DNA from: Massilia atriviolacea
Lineage (GTDB): Bacteria > Pseudomonadota > Gammaproteobacteria > Burkholderiales > Burkholderiaceae_D
Reading direction: 5' to 3'
Length of the DNA stretch: 64,000 nt
Assembly (NCBI RefSeq): GCF_003953935.1
Contig: NZ_RXLQ01000005.1
Span: forward strand, 302,625 to 366,624
Part shown: positions 37,958 to 45,877 of the stretch, one piece after another
How the letters are laid out: each line of letters starts with the position of its first letter
Numbering within the stretch: the stretch's first letter is position 1
The notes under the pieces: generated by a model
Seen by the model: only the letters and a program-made list of their open reading frames with translations
Told to the model about the DNA's origin: nothing
Database searches by the model: none
Program-made: the position numbers and the translations under genes

Positions 37958-39358
37958 TTATTGCCCCGGCGGCAGCTCGACCAGGCTGGCCTTGACGCTG
38001 GCCACGCCACCAGGCGGTTTCTGGGCTTCGTAGAAGGCGGTTGCCTTGTCCGGCCAGACAATGATTTCGCTCTCGCCATTGCCGAGGAATTTCGTCGCCT
38101 TCTGGACCGTCGAGCCGACCTGGATCGACATGTTCATCTTGACGCCACCGGTGGCTTCGACCGAAAACTTGTAACGCTGGCCTGCCTTGGGCGCCGCCCA
38201 CGTGGTGCGTCCCAGTCCCCGATTCGAGTAGTTCCGCTGAATCATGGTGTAGGACGTCGTCGGCGCAGTCCAGCGCAGCGACTGGGTAAAGGTGTCGAAC
38301 ACGCCGGACGGGCCGACGCCCTGGATGCGCAGCCAGTCGCCGCGCAGGGAAAGGATGTTGACGTTGGTTTCCGGTACCCGTGCCACGCCGTTGCCAGCGA
38401 TATGGCCGCTGTGCGAGACAACCCGGCGCAGCGCTTGATGGATGAGCCTGAGCTGCGGCCGCGGCATGGCGCTCCATGGCGCGCCGATTTCGACGTAGAT
38501 CGCGAACGGGGTGTTGTCGTTACGGTCGACGACGTAAGCGCCGTATTTCATGAGCGTGCGGGCAACCTTCAAGAGCTTCGGATCGGTGATCTTGCTCAGG
38601 TCAAAGTTTGGCGGCAGCATCATCAGCGCGCCTTCCGGAATCTGGCCGGTGTTCGGCCTGGTCGCGATGGTGGAGTCGGCCGCCGTTGCCGGGTACACAT
38701 AATGGTTCGGCGCCGCGCTCAAGCCGCTGAAGTCGAGCGACATGGACAGGGCATGCTCGTAGAGGGGCTTGCCGTCATCGACCTCGCCTTTGCGGATCAG
38801 TCCCCCGGCTGGCGCCGGACCGGCCGCGCGTCCACCCTGGTAATGGTGGGACGGCGTGCCCCAGCCGGTACCGGTCAGCGGCGTCCAGGAAACACGGGTG
38901 GCGATCCACTTGCCTTCGCTGTTCTTGACCAGGTTGGAGAACGAGTACAGCCGGTTGAGCTTGGCGTCGACAATGTCGGCATGGCCGTCACCGCCGGAGG
39001 CGGGAACGGTGGACGCCGGCCAGTGGGGAATCGTATAGGTCGCCAGCTCCACCTCGGCATCGGTATCCATCACGCCGGCCCGGTTCGGATGAGGATAGAT
39101 CAGCATCGGGGCGTCGCTTTCCTTGGCCTCGAATACCCCTGACGAATAGATGCCGGCATCGATCACCGGATCCCAGTTGGTGCTGGTAGGCGGTATTTGA
39201 TAGGTTCCCAGGACCGGATTGACCGGATAGGAATTCCACAGCGAATCGGCCGCGAATGGTTTTTGATACGTGCCGAAAGCCGGCGTGGAACCGGTTTGTG
39301 CCTGCGCCAGTGTCGCCACCGTCAGCGCCAGCGTTCCAACTGCGATGCATCGTTTCAT
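37958..39358 (-). CDS. Secreted protein of unknown function
   Basis: A 466-residue protein with a classical signal peptide (about residues 1-20, ending AQA). The mature part opens with FAADSLWNSYPVNPVLGTY and contains HHYQGGRAAGPAPAGGLIRKGEV, HALSMSLDFSGL, YVYPATAAD and TLMKYGAYVVDRNDNTPFAIYVE. I recall this run of motifs from exported proteins of unknown function in actinobacteria and other soil bacteria. The C-terminal 100 residues look like a separate beta-rich, possibly carbohydrate-binding, domain. No enzyme motif is recognised. It is monocistronic. Confidence 0.75.
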   Translation of the reverse strand: MKRCIAVGTLALTVATLAQAQTGSTPAFGTYQKPFAADSLWNSYPVNPVLGTYQIPPTSTNWDPVIDAGIYSSGVFEAKESDAPMLIYPHPNRAGVMDTDAEVELATYTIPHWPASTVPASGGDGHADIVDAKLNRLYSFSNLVKNSEGKWIATRVSWTPLTGTGWGTPSHHYQGGRAAGPAPAGGLIRKGEVDDGKPLYEHALSMSLDFSGLSAAPNHYVYPATAADSTIATRPNTGQIPEGALMMLPPNFDLSKITDPKLLKVARTLMKYGAYVVDRNDNTPFAIYVEIGAPWSAMPRPQLRLIHQALRRVVSHSGHIAGNGVARVPETNVNILSLRGDWLRIQGVGPSGVFDTFTQSLRWTAPTTSYTMIQRNYSNRGLGRTTWAAPKAGQRYKFSVEATGGVKMNMSIQVGSTVQKATKFLGNGESEIIVWPDKATAFYEAQKPPGGVASVKASLVELPPGQ

Positions 39359-39826
39359 TTACAAGTCCTCGATATGAGTAATAACCGGCAAGAAGACGCG
39401 CCTTGACGCAGCGGCGCGCGATCGTGAAAGTCGGGGAAAGTCGTCGATTGCGGCTAATAGGGGGCGATTAGCCAGTGCCGACATTAGCACAGGATCTGGC
39501 ATGATTGGGCGGTTCTTGCAATCGTTTGCAAAATAAAGTGCCGGGATTGTTTTTTATCCTCGAGCCGGGTAAATAGATGACCGCCGCCGATTCAAAATGA
39601 TTGGCGCTTTCCGCTTATTACATTAGAAAATCTCATTCACTTAGAAAATGCTAACGGTCGATGCATATTATTAATAGTATTTAATGTTAAGGCATTGGAT
39701 CTTGCTATGCCTGGAAGCGGCGCCGCCCAAGCCGGGTCCCGTGTTGCCGCTGCCGCTGCCGGTGCAGGGCGGGGCGGGGCGTGTACAATCCCGACTCCTC
39801 CTGTCCACCGCGTTCAAGGAAGTCCA
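39359..39826. other. AT-rich intergenic region
   Basis: This 468-bp gap separates two divergent genes for exported proteins. It is clearly more AT-rich than its surroundings. TTAGAAAAT occurs twice in direct orientation near 39625 and 39643, about 18 bp apart, which may be a binding site. No gene, tRNA or terminator was recognised. A frame entering from 39695 is only an upstream extension of the next gene. Confidence 0.4.
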
Positions 39827-40324
39827 ATGAAAAAGACACTGCTGGCTTGCATCCTGTTCATATTCAGCCTGGGCGCGTTGGCACAGCCGTCCGACCCCGC
39901 TTCCCCCGACGTCAGACTGATCAATGCGTTTGTCGACGAATGGCACGACGACGCCGCCCACGCGCGTCCGGCCTATTTCGACAAGATGGCGAAAAACGGT
40001 GTCTACATCGGCACCGACAAGACCGAGTTGTGGAACCGCGATGCGTTCAAGGAGTGGGCCAAGCCGTATTTCGCGAAGGGCGCCGCCTGGTCGTTCAAGG
40101 CCATCAGGCGCAATGTGTATATGTCCGCCGACAAGAAATTTATCTGGTTCGATGAACTGCTCGATACCCGGATGGGCGTGTGCCAGGCCAGCGGGGTGAT
40201 GCGCAGGACGGCAAAGGGATTCGAGATCGCGCATTATCAGCTGTCGATCGCCGTACCGAATCCGGTGGCCGACAAGGTCACCAGAACGATCAAGGAGTTT
40301 GAAGCCGCTCCGGCTGCAAAATAG
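39827..40324 (+). CDS. Exported SnoaL/NTF2-like protein
   Basis: AAGGAAG 6-12 nt before the ATG at 39827 sets the start; the frame open to 39695 lacks a plausible site. The 165-residue protein has a signal peptide ([19 protein letters not shown]) and an NTF2-like body. An early helix is followed by [35 protein letters not shown], then strands ending in the [19 protein letters not shown] segment. This matches the SnoaL-like calculating-box proteins with unknown ligand. The GluQRS gene begins 23 nt downstream, so the two may be co-transcribed. Confidence 0.82.
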   Translation: MKKTLLACILFIFSLGALAQPSDPASPDVRLINAFVDEWHDDAAHARPAYFDKMAKNGVYIGTDKTELWNRDAFKEWAKPYFAKGAAWSFKAIRRNVYMSADKKFIWFDELLDTRMGVCQASGVMRRTAKGFEIAHYQLSIAVPNPVADKVTRTIKEFEAAPAAK

Positions 40325-40347
40325 ACGGACCGAAGGGACACCTGCCC

Positions 40348-41352
40348 GTGCATCATCGCAGCAATTACACCGGCCGCTTCGCGCCGTCGCCGACCGGCCC
40401 GCTGCACCAGGGATCGCTGGTGGCGGCCATGGCGAGTTTCCTGGACGCCAGGGCGCACCAGGGGAGCTGGCTGGTGCGCATTGAGGATGTCGACGAAGGC
40501 CGCAGCGTGCCTGGCGCGGCGGACAACATCCTGGCGCTGCTGCGCACCCTCGGCATGGATTGGGATGGCGAGGTGGTCTGGCAGAGCCGCCGCAAGGCGC
40601 TGTACCAGGCTGCCGCCGACAAGCTCGGCGCGCACCTCTACCCCTGCGGCTGCAACCGCCGCGAAATAGCCGATTCCCGCCTCGGCACCGCACCCGACGG
40701 GTCCGCCATCTACCCCGGCACCTGCCGCCACGGCCTGGGGCCCGGCAAGACCATGCGCAGCCTGCGCGTGCGCGTGCCCGATCCTGCGCACCCGGCCGAG
40801 GAGCCGGGCGACGCCGGGAATGCCGGTAACGCGGGCAAGGCCGACAACGCCGACAACGCCGGCCAGACCGACGATGCTGGCAACACCGACCTGATCGCCT
40901 TCACCGACCGTTTCGCCGGCCATGTGGCGCAACATCTGGCGACCGAGTCGGGCGACTTCGTGCTCAAGCGCGCCGATGGCTTCTGGGCCTACCAGCTTGC
41001 GGTGGTGGTCGATGACGCGCAGCAGGGCGTGAGCGACGTCGTGCGCGGCGCCGACCTGATCGATTCGACCCCGCGCCAGATCTACCTGCAGCAATTGCTG
41101 GGCGTACCGACGCCGCGCTACCTGCATGTGCCGGTCGTGCGCAATGCGGATGGCGAAAAGCTGTCCAAGCAGACCGGTGCGCTGGCGGTCGCTCCCGGCG
41201 ACGAACGCCAGGCCCTGGAAGCACTGCATGCCGCCGCCGCCTTCCTGCAATTGCCGGTAGCACAGGCGCGCGCAAGCTCGGTCGGCGCTTTCTGGCAAGC
41301 CGCCATCCCCGCCTGGGCCGACAGGATCGGGCTGTCTTCCGCCGGCGCCTGA
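40348..41352 (+). CDS. gluQ: Glutamyl-Q tRNA(Asp) synthetase
   Basis: A 334-residue GluRS paralogue lacking the anticodon-binding domain, starting at [17 protein letters not shown] (11-24) is the HIGH-type motif and EKLSKQ the KMSKS-type motif. Zinc ligands Cys100, Cys102, Tyr122 and Cys126 are in place ([14 protein letters not shown]). It attaches glutamate to queuosine-34 of tRNA-Asp. Residues 151-180 are an unusual Asp/Asn/Ala/Gly repeat insertion not expected in the family, lying before [10 protein letters not shown]. The protein is therefore longer than the usual 290-300 residues. Confidence 0.93.
   Translation: MHHRSNYTGRFAPSPTGPLHQGSLVAAMASFLDARAHQGSWLVRIEDVDEGRSVPGAADNILALLRTLGMDWDGEVVWQSRRKALYQAAADKLGAHLYPCGCNRREIADSRLGTAPDGSAIYPGTCRHGLGPGKTMRSLRVRVPDPAHPAEEPGDAGNAGNAGKADNADNAGQTDDAGNTDLIAFTDRFAGHVAQHLATESGDFVLKRADGFWAYQLAVVVDDAQQGVSDVVRGADLIDSTPRQIYLQQLLGVPTPRYLHVPVVRNADGEKLSKQTGALAVAPGDERQALEALHAAAAFLQLPVAQARASSVGAFWQAAIPAWADRIGLSSAGA
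40798..40890 (+). repeat. In-frame low-complexity expansion inside gluQ
   Basis: About 90 bp of imperfect 9-15-bp units based on GACGCCGGGAAT / GACAACGCC encode an Asp-Ala-Gly-Asn repeat. It keeps the reading frame and sits between the zinc-binding insertion and the catalytic-domain continuation. It appears to be a recent slippage expansion in a surface loop. Confidence 0.65.
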
Positions 41353-41359
41353 CACCGGA

Positions 41360-41485
41360 TCAGGCCCGCCGCGCCGTCCTCAGCCGGCTTGCGCGCGCGA
41401 CCACCCCCAGCACGCCCAATCCCAGGGCCATCAGCGCCCAGGTCACGGCTCGGGGGAGCTGAAGGACGCACGCAGCGGACGCCAT
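41360..41485 (-). pseudogene. PEP-CTERM sorting-signal remnant
   Basis: On the minus strand a frame reads VTWALMALGLGVLGVVAR followed by a basic tail and stop at 41360, which is the membrane helix and Arg-rich end of a PEP-CTERM signal. The Pro-Glu-Pro itself is present immediately upstream but in another frame (SSPEP, then TGA at 41443-41445), so a single lost base separates the two halves. No recognisable exported domain precedes it. It looks like the decayed 3' end of a gene; a 41-residue microprotein from the ATG at 41485 is an alternative. Confidence 0.55.
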
Positions 41486-41575
41486 CGACGCGCTACCAGG
41501 GTTGGACCGGTGGGCGCGGAGGATGATTTCCGCCATGCGCGATATTTTTTTGTATCGATCCTTGCGGCAAGGACC

Positions 41576-42034
41576 TTACTTTTTCTGGATGGTGATCTGG
41601 CCGTCCGCTTCAAGAAAAGCGCAGCGCATGTCCTTGATGTCGCAATCGGCACAGCGCAGCGCCTGGTCGACTTCCTCGCGTGAAATGCGGCAGCGCTTCA
41701 TCACCTTCTCGTACAGTTCGCCGTCGCGGCCCAAGAGCACTGCGCTGCCGTCGAGGATGTCCGACATTTTTTTGCTGTGCGATGACAGGAAGGCCATCGT
41801 CATGTTCAGCCCCACCAGCACGGCCGCGACGATGAAACCGCCAACCAGCGATTGATCGCCGCCGGTCAGCGAGTTCGACACCGCTTCGCTGAGCAGCATC
41901 ACCACCAGCAGGTCGAAGGGGGTGAACTGGCCCACCGTACGCCGGCCCGACACGCGCACCATGACCAGCAGGATCAGGTACACGGCCGCGCCGCGCACGA
42001 CGAATTCCCACCATGGCAGGTTCATCTCGAACAT
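41576..42034 (-). CDS. DUF421 (YetF-like) membrane protein
   Basis: A 152-residue protein with three N-terminal membrane helices (about residues 9-28, 42-60 and 64-84), followed by a cytosolic domain beginning SDILDGSAVLLGRDGELYEKVM. The family signature RVSGRRTVGQFTPFDLLVVMLLSEAVSN is partly visible across the first and second helices. DUF421/YetF proteins are of unclear function and are associated with spore or envelope physiology in Bacillus. The gene is monocistronic. GGAAAGGAAG lies just before the ATG at 42034. Confidence 0.88.
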   Translation of the reverse strand: MFEMNLPWWEFVVRGAAVYLILLVMVRVSGRRTVGQFTPFDLLVVMLLSEAVSNSLTGGDQSLVGGFIVAAVLVGLNMTMAFLSSHSKKMSDILDGSAVLLGRDGELYEKVMKRCRISREEVDQALRCADCDIKDMRCAFLEADGQITIQKK

Positions 42035-42207
42035 GGGTCTTCCTTTCCCGGATTTTTATCACATTGTAAAGAAACGCGGAAAAACATGGCTCGTGCACGC
42101 GTGCGCACCGTGCCCAAATGCTGTCAATAAAGTTGTACATACAAGCTGCTTTATATGTTACTTTGCGGCTGCAGGAAAATTATGAAAATAACTATAAAGG
42201 AGACGGA

Positions 42208-42753
42208 ATGAAGTTGTTGCCATTACTGTTGGGCGTTGTTTTGTTGGCCGATGCGCGCGCCGACGCATCCTTGCTGGGAGATACGGTCGATGCCGGCATG
42301 TACCGCACCATCGATACCGGGCGCGGGGTCGGCCGCATCACCGGATTCGGCCTGGACAGTCCATTCGTGGTCGAGAGCGGCAGTGCGGACCGGAAAGGCT
42401 ACAGTGTCGCCTACACCCTCGATGTCGATGCCGACCGCTTCGCCATCGATTACCGCAATTCCTTTGCCTGGGGCGCCGGCATCGTCTTCCGCCTGACCGA
42501 CCTCGATTTCAGCAACGGCGCCTTGCTGCAATCGCTGACGGTCGACACCAATATGGTGGGTTATGGCCTGACGGTCGGCGCCGACTACGTGGAAATCAAC
42601 TGGAGCGGCGTGAGCGGCACGCGCGATGCCTACTTTAACGGCCAGTTCGTCACCAGCGCCGTTCCGGAGCCGGGTTCGACGGCGATGCTCGCGCTGGGGC
42701 TGGCGGTGGTCGGTGCCGGCGCCGCACGCGCGCGCAGGGCGCGGCGCGGCTGA
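42208..42753 (+). CDS. PEP-CTERM-anchored exported protein
   Basis: AAAGGAGA precedes the ATG at 42208. The 181-residue protein has a signal peptide (about residues 1-18), a beta-rich body with YTLDVDADRFAIDY and GIVFRLTDLDFSNG, and a C-terminal PEP-CTERM signal: VPEPGSTAMLALGLAVVG followed by an Arg-rich tail. Such proteins are cleaved and anchored by an exosortase, often with exopolysaccharide production; no exosortase is in this window. The function of the body is unknown. Confidence 0.85.
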   Translation: MKLLPLLLGVVLLADARADASLLGDTVDAGMYRTIDTGRGVGRITGFGLDSPFVVESGSADRKGYSVAYTLDVDADRFAIDYRNSFAWGAGIVFRLTDLDFSNGALLQSLTVDTNMVGYGLTVGADYVEINWSGVSGTRDAYFNGQFVTSAVPEPGSTAMLALGLAVVGAGAARARRARRG

Positions 42754-42813
42754 GGCGGCACCATCGGCGGCGCTGCGCTGGCGCCGTCGAGCGCGTTGGC
42801 GGATAATCCCCGC

Positions 42814-43776
42814 ATGTTCAAACTCACCTTTCTAGGCACGTCCTCGGGCGTGCCCACCAAAAACCGCAACGTCACCGCGCTGGCGCTGCAAACCTCCCTG
42901 AACCGCGACTGGTGGCTGGTCGACTGCGGCGAGGCGACCCAGCACCGCCTGCAACACATCGCGCTGACCGTGCACGACCTGGCCGGCATCTGCATCACCC
43001 ACATTCACGGCGACCACAGCTACGGCTTGCCGGGCCTGCTGGCCAGCGCCGCCATGACCGGCCGCAAGCGCCCGCTGATCCTGATCGCGCCGCTGGCCGT
43101 CAAGGCCTGGCTGGACGCGACCATCCTGCATACGGAACTGTTCCTGCCGTTCCCGCTGATCCATGTGGATGTCGCAAGCGAGCAGCTGGTGCACCAGGAG
43201 AGCGGCCTGAGCATCGAGCGCCACCACCTGTCGCACCGCGCCCCGAGCGTCGGTTTTCGCTTCGCCGTCGAAACCAGCAAATGGAAGCTCGACAGTGCCG
43301 CCCTGCGCGCGCGCGGCGTGCCGTCCGGTCCGCTGTGGGGCAAATTGCAGGCGGGCCAGGATGTGGTGCTCGACGATGGCAGCGTGCTGGCGGCCGCCGA
43401 TTTCCGCGTGGCCGATGTGCAGCGCGCGGTGGCGGTGATCGGCGGCGACAACGATAACCCGGCGCTGCTGGCCGAGGCCTGCGCCGGCGCCCAGGTGCTG
43501 GTGCATGAATCGACCTATACCGAGGCGATCCTGCAAAAGGTCGGGCCGGGACCGACCCACAGTTCGGTACAGCGGGTAGCGCAGTTCGCAGCAGAAATCG
43601 GTTTGCCGAACCTGATCCTGACCCACTTCAGCGCGCGCTACGACAATCCGCAAGGCATGGCCGAGCTCGAAGCCGAGGCGCGCCTGCATTACGCGGGCAC
43701 TCTGTTCCTGGCGGAGGATTTTGCCAGTTACGAGCTCGATGCGGGCGGGGTGCTGCGCAAGCTGTCGGCACAATGA
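42814..43776 (+). CDS. rnz: Ribonuclease Z / metallo-beta-lactamase-fold nuclease
   Basis: The ATG at 42814 (MFKLTFLGTSSGVPTKNRN) is chosen over an upstream TTG. The 320-residue protein has the GTSSGVPT loop, the zinc motif THIHGDHSYGLPG, a downstream HHLSHRAPSVGFRF, the VHESTY segment and LTHFSARY, all typical of RNase Z. It processes tRNA 3' ends or acts as a general phosphodiesterase of the same fold. It shows no N-terminal duplication, so it is the short RNase Z form. Confidence 0.9.
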   Translation: MFKLTFLGTSSGVPTKNRNVTALALQTSLNRDWWLVDCGEATQHRLQHIALTVHDLAGICITHIHGDHSYGLPGLLASAAMTGRKRPLILIAPLAVKAWLDATILHTELFLPFPLIHVDVASEQLVHQESGLSIERHHLSHRAPSVGFRFAVETSKWKLDSAALRARGVPSGPLWGKLQAGQDVVLDDGSVLAAADFRVADVQRAVAVIGGDNDNPALLAEACAGAQVLVHESTYTEAILQKVGPGPTHSSVQRVAQFAAEIGLPNLILTHFSARYDNPQGMAELEAEARLHYAGTLFLAEDFASYELDAGGVLRKLSAQ

Positions 43777-43844
43777 GCAATGAGCGGATTTCCGGCCGGC
43801 GCGCCATGCGACTGCCTGCATGCAGGAAGAGTGACAATTGATGT

Positions 43845-44288
43845 GTGTCAGATTCGAAAGTTACCGCTCACTTCTGGTGCGACGACTTCATGCAAGCCGT
43901 TGACTTCCCGATCCCGGGTCGCCCCGTTTCTTTGCAAACGAAGAATCGTCAGCATCTTCAAGCGTGGAAGAGATTTGTTCGGGATCAAGCAACGATGGTC
44001 TGGACGCCGGGCCGTCCGCCAGTGTCGTCGCGCGCGCTGCGCTGTTCGATCGTGTATCTTTGCGGCAGCGCTCCTGCCGATGTCGACAACATCGTGAAAC
44101 CAATTCAGGATGCGCTTGCAGGAGTCGTGTTTAAGGACGATTTGCAGGTGTCCGACATCGGTCGCCATCGACGCTTCCATGGCGAAGCGCTCGACGTCAC
44201 TTTCCTGCCCTGGCTGCTCTGCGGATCGCCCGTGGAGCGAATGCGACGAGCAGCGCCGTCAAAGCGCGCGCGCTGTCCGCCGCGCTGA
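43845..44288 (+). CDS. RusA-family endodeoxyribonuclease (Holliday junction resolvase-like)
   Basis: A 147-residue protein from GTG at 43845. The segment ADVDNIVKPIQDALAGVVFKDDLQVSD carries the Asp residues and Lys (D..N..K...D..) of the RusA active site, and GRPVSLQTKN is the usual N-terminal strand. RusA enzymes resolve recombination junctions and are often phage-borne; no other phage genes are nearby. The last 35 residues are basic and unlike the family, whereas another frame over 44230-44333 encodes a clean helical tail, hinting at a frameshift. Confidence 0.75.
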   Translation: MSDSKVTAHFWCDDFMQAVDFPIPGRPVSLQTKNRQHLQAWKRFVRDQATMVWTPGRPPVSSRALRCSIVYLCGSAPADVDNIVKPIQDALAGVVFKDDLQVSDIGRHRRFHGEALDVTFLPWLLCGSPVERMRRAAPSKRARCPPR

Positions 44289-44355
44289 AAAACCTGGTGG
44301 CCGGGGAATGGTCGGAGGCGAGGCCTGCATAAGCGAGCCGATATCGCGACCGACC

Positions 44356-44721
44356 TTATTCGCCGGACCCGCCATCGCGATATTCGCCGATGACCTCGAT
44401 CAGCCCGACGATATGGTCGTTCAGTTCTTCCAGTTCCTCCGCCGGAACCCACCACTCCGTGTGGATGTCGCCGCCGACTTTCTGCACCTGGAAGCGCGCC
44501 ATGAAGGAGGCCAGCACGTGAAACCGCGTCACGTAACCGACTCCGCTGGCGCCGATGTTCCACTCGATGGCAATCTGCTTCGCATACGCTTCGTTCGTCA
44601 CCGGATAGAAAATCGGTTGCTCCGGCAGCCGCGGCGGCCAGCGCCTGAAACCGCTCTGGCGCACCAGCGCCAGTTCCTCCGGGCCGGCAGGGCGGTAGAG
44701 CACGATGGTGTTATCTGTCAT
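44356..44721 (-). CDS. Small protein of the 'ADP-ribosylation/crystallin J1'-annotated family
   Basis: A 121-residue protein with IVLYRPAGPEELALVRQSGF, WPPRLPEQPIFYPVTNEAYA and ARFQVQKVGGDIHTEWWVPAEELEELN. I recall this set of motifs from a small widespread family labelled ADP-ribosylation/crystallin J1. The label is probably misleading because the ADP-ribosylglycohydrolase metal motifs are absent. It is cytoplasmic and its function unknown. It lies 38 nt downstream of the 2OG oxygenase, so the two may share a transcript. Confidence 0.72.
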   Translation of the reverse strand: MTDNTIVLYRPAGPEELALVRQSGFRRWPPRLPEQPIFYPVTNEAYAKQIAIEWNIGASGVGYVTRFHVLASFMARFQVQKVGGDIHTEWWVPAEELEELNDHIVGLIEVIGEYRDGGSGE

Positions 44722-44759
44722 GTTTCGCTTTCAAATCGTTTTTATATCCGCAGCCATCG

Positions 44760-45320
44760 TCATGGCGCGCGGCGGTACATCACATCGGTGCGCAGCACAT
44801 ATTTGAGGCCGTCGACCACTTCCGTGCCCTGATGCAGCAGCGTGTGCGGGAACACCAGCGCCGCGCCTTCCTGCGGCTTGATGAATTCGGTCCTGAATTC
44901 CGTATCGCCGCCCTCGACGTCGCCGTTCAGGTAAATCATGAAGGTCAGGCGGCTCTCTTCGTCGGGCGAGCGGGCGAACACGCCATCCCTGTGCCATTTG
45001 AAGTATTCGCGCGGACCATACCGGTAAAAGCGGAAGCGTTCGTTCAAGCCGCTCAGCTCCCAGCCGTCGATCCTGGCGGGAAGCAGGGCGCGCGCGCGTT
45101 GGAACAGGGAATCGGCCAGCGCGGCATCGTCGAGAATGACGCGGTCGTTATTGCGGATCTCTTCCGCGCGCCGCGCGCCGTCGCGGAAATTGACTTCCGA
45201 CGGTACGTAGCCCGCTTCTTCGCCCAGCGCGATGTAATGCTGGCACATGGCTGGGCTGAGGAAGTGTTCGATGAGGAAGGCTCCCGAGTTTCTCTCGACG
45301 ACGCGCATGGTGGTGTGCAT
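44760..45320 (-). CDS. Prolyl-4-hydroxylase-type Fe(II)/2-oxoglutarate dioxygenase
   Basis: A 186-residue protein with the facial triad His110 and Asp112 (KWHRDG) and His163 (LLHQGTEV); Lys173 in GLKYVLRTD is placed to bind 2-oxoglutarate. The double-stranded beta-helix segment YLNGDVEGGDTEF is typical of the P4Hc subgroup. Small bacterial P4H proteins hydroxylate prolines or unknown peptides. AAGGAAAA precedes the ATG at 45320. Upstream are two ACTTAGTG repeats that may be operators. Its substrate is unknown. Confidence 0.88.
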   Translation of the reverse strand: MHTTMRVVERNSGAFLIEHFLSPAMCQHYIALGEEAGYVPSEVNFRDGARRAEEIRNNDRVILDDAALADSLFQRARALLPARIDGWELSGLNERFRFYRYGPREYFKWHRDGVFARSPDEESRLTFMIYLNGDVEGGDTEFRTEFIKPQEGAALVFPHTLLHQGTEVVDGLKYVLRTDVMYRRAP

Positions 45321-45357
45321 ATGAGTTCATTTTCCTTGAATGAACCCATCATAAATC

Positions 45358-45387
45358 ACTTAGTGATTAATCTCAACTAACTTAGTG
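45358..45387 (-). promoter_or_regulatory. Direct-repeat operator candidate upstream of the 2OG oxygenase
   Basis: ACTTAGTG occurs at 45358-45365 and 45380-45387, 22 bp apart, about two helical turns. The first copy lies inside the palindrome TCACTTAGTGA (45356-45366). Both are 36-67 bp before the start codon, where a repressor or activator would bind. Confidence 0.45.
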
Positions 45388-45435
45388 TGAATTTTTCACC
45401 AAGAGCGCGGGCGAGTCTGCCGGTGCGGGAAGGAG

Positions 45436-45819
45436 TTACTTTTTTTCCTCATCCAGGATCGCCTGGATCTCTGCCCGTTCGCGCGCGCTGACATGCCCGC
45501 GCAGGGCGGCCAGCACCAGTTCCTTGCCCGAGCCCGAAAACGCCTTGTGGATCAGCTCCTTGATCAGGCTGGTCTGCAGCGAATCCTGCGGCTGCGCCGG
45601 CGCGTACACATGCGCGCGGGCGCGCTCGTCGCGGGTCAGCAAGCCCTTGGTGTGCATTAATTGCAGCAGGCGCAGCACGGTCGCGTACGCCATGTCGGGA
45701 CGGCTGGCCACGGCCGCCTGGTGCACCTGCCTGGCGCTGGCCGGTCCGAGTTGCCACAACAGGCGCAGCATCTCCAGTTCCGCTGCGGTGGGCTTGGGGA
45801 TGGCGGTCGGCTCTGGCAT
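45436..45819 (-). CDS. BlaI/MecI/CopY-family transcriptional repressor
   Basis: A 127-residue winged-helix protein with LEMLRLLWQLGPASARQV and MAYATVLRLLQLMHTKGLLTRDERARAHVYAP, the BlaI-type DNA-binding domain. The C-terminal dimerisation/proteolysis region is followed by SARERAEIQAILDEEKK. In the classical systems a membrane M56 sensor protease (BlaR) cleaves it; no such gene is adjacent, so it is an orphan. A CTAGA/TCTAG palindrome 26 nt upstream of its start is a likely autoregulatory operator. The target genes are unknown. Confidence 0.87.
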   Translation of the reverse strand: MPEPTAIPKPTAAELEMLRLLWQLGPASARQVHQAAVASRPDMAYATVLRLLQLMHTKGLLTRDERARAHVYAPAQPQDSLQTSLIKELIHKAFSGSGKELVLAALRGHVSARERAEIQAILDEEKK

Positions 45820-45844
45820 GGGGAAGGCGCTGGTGGGAATGCAC

Positions 45845-45862
45845 CTAGAATAAATTATCTAG
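45845..45862. promoter_or_regulatory. Palindromic operator candidate upstream of the BlaI-type gene
   Basis: CTAGA (45845-45849) and TCTAG (45858-45862) form an inverted repeat around an AT-rich 8-bp centre. It begins 26 nt before the BlaI-type start, where an autoregulatory site would lie. The core differs from the classical TACA-N-TGTA BlaI box. Confidence 0.45.
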
Positions 45863-45877
45863 ATGCGAAAGTCCAGT

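Noticed and set aside
40710-40967. Repeat-rich minus-strand frame in gluQ
   Set aside because: It is the complement of the in-frame Asp/Asn/Ala/Gly expansion in gluQ and has no independent support.
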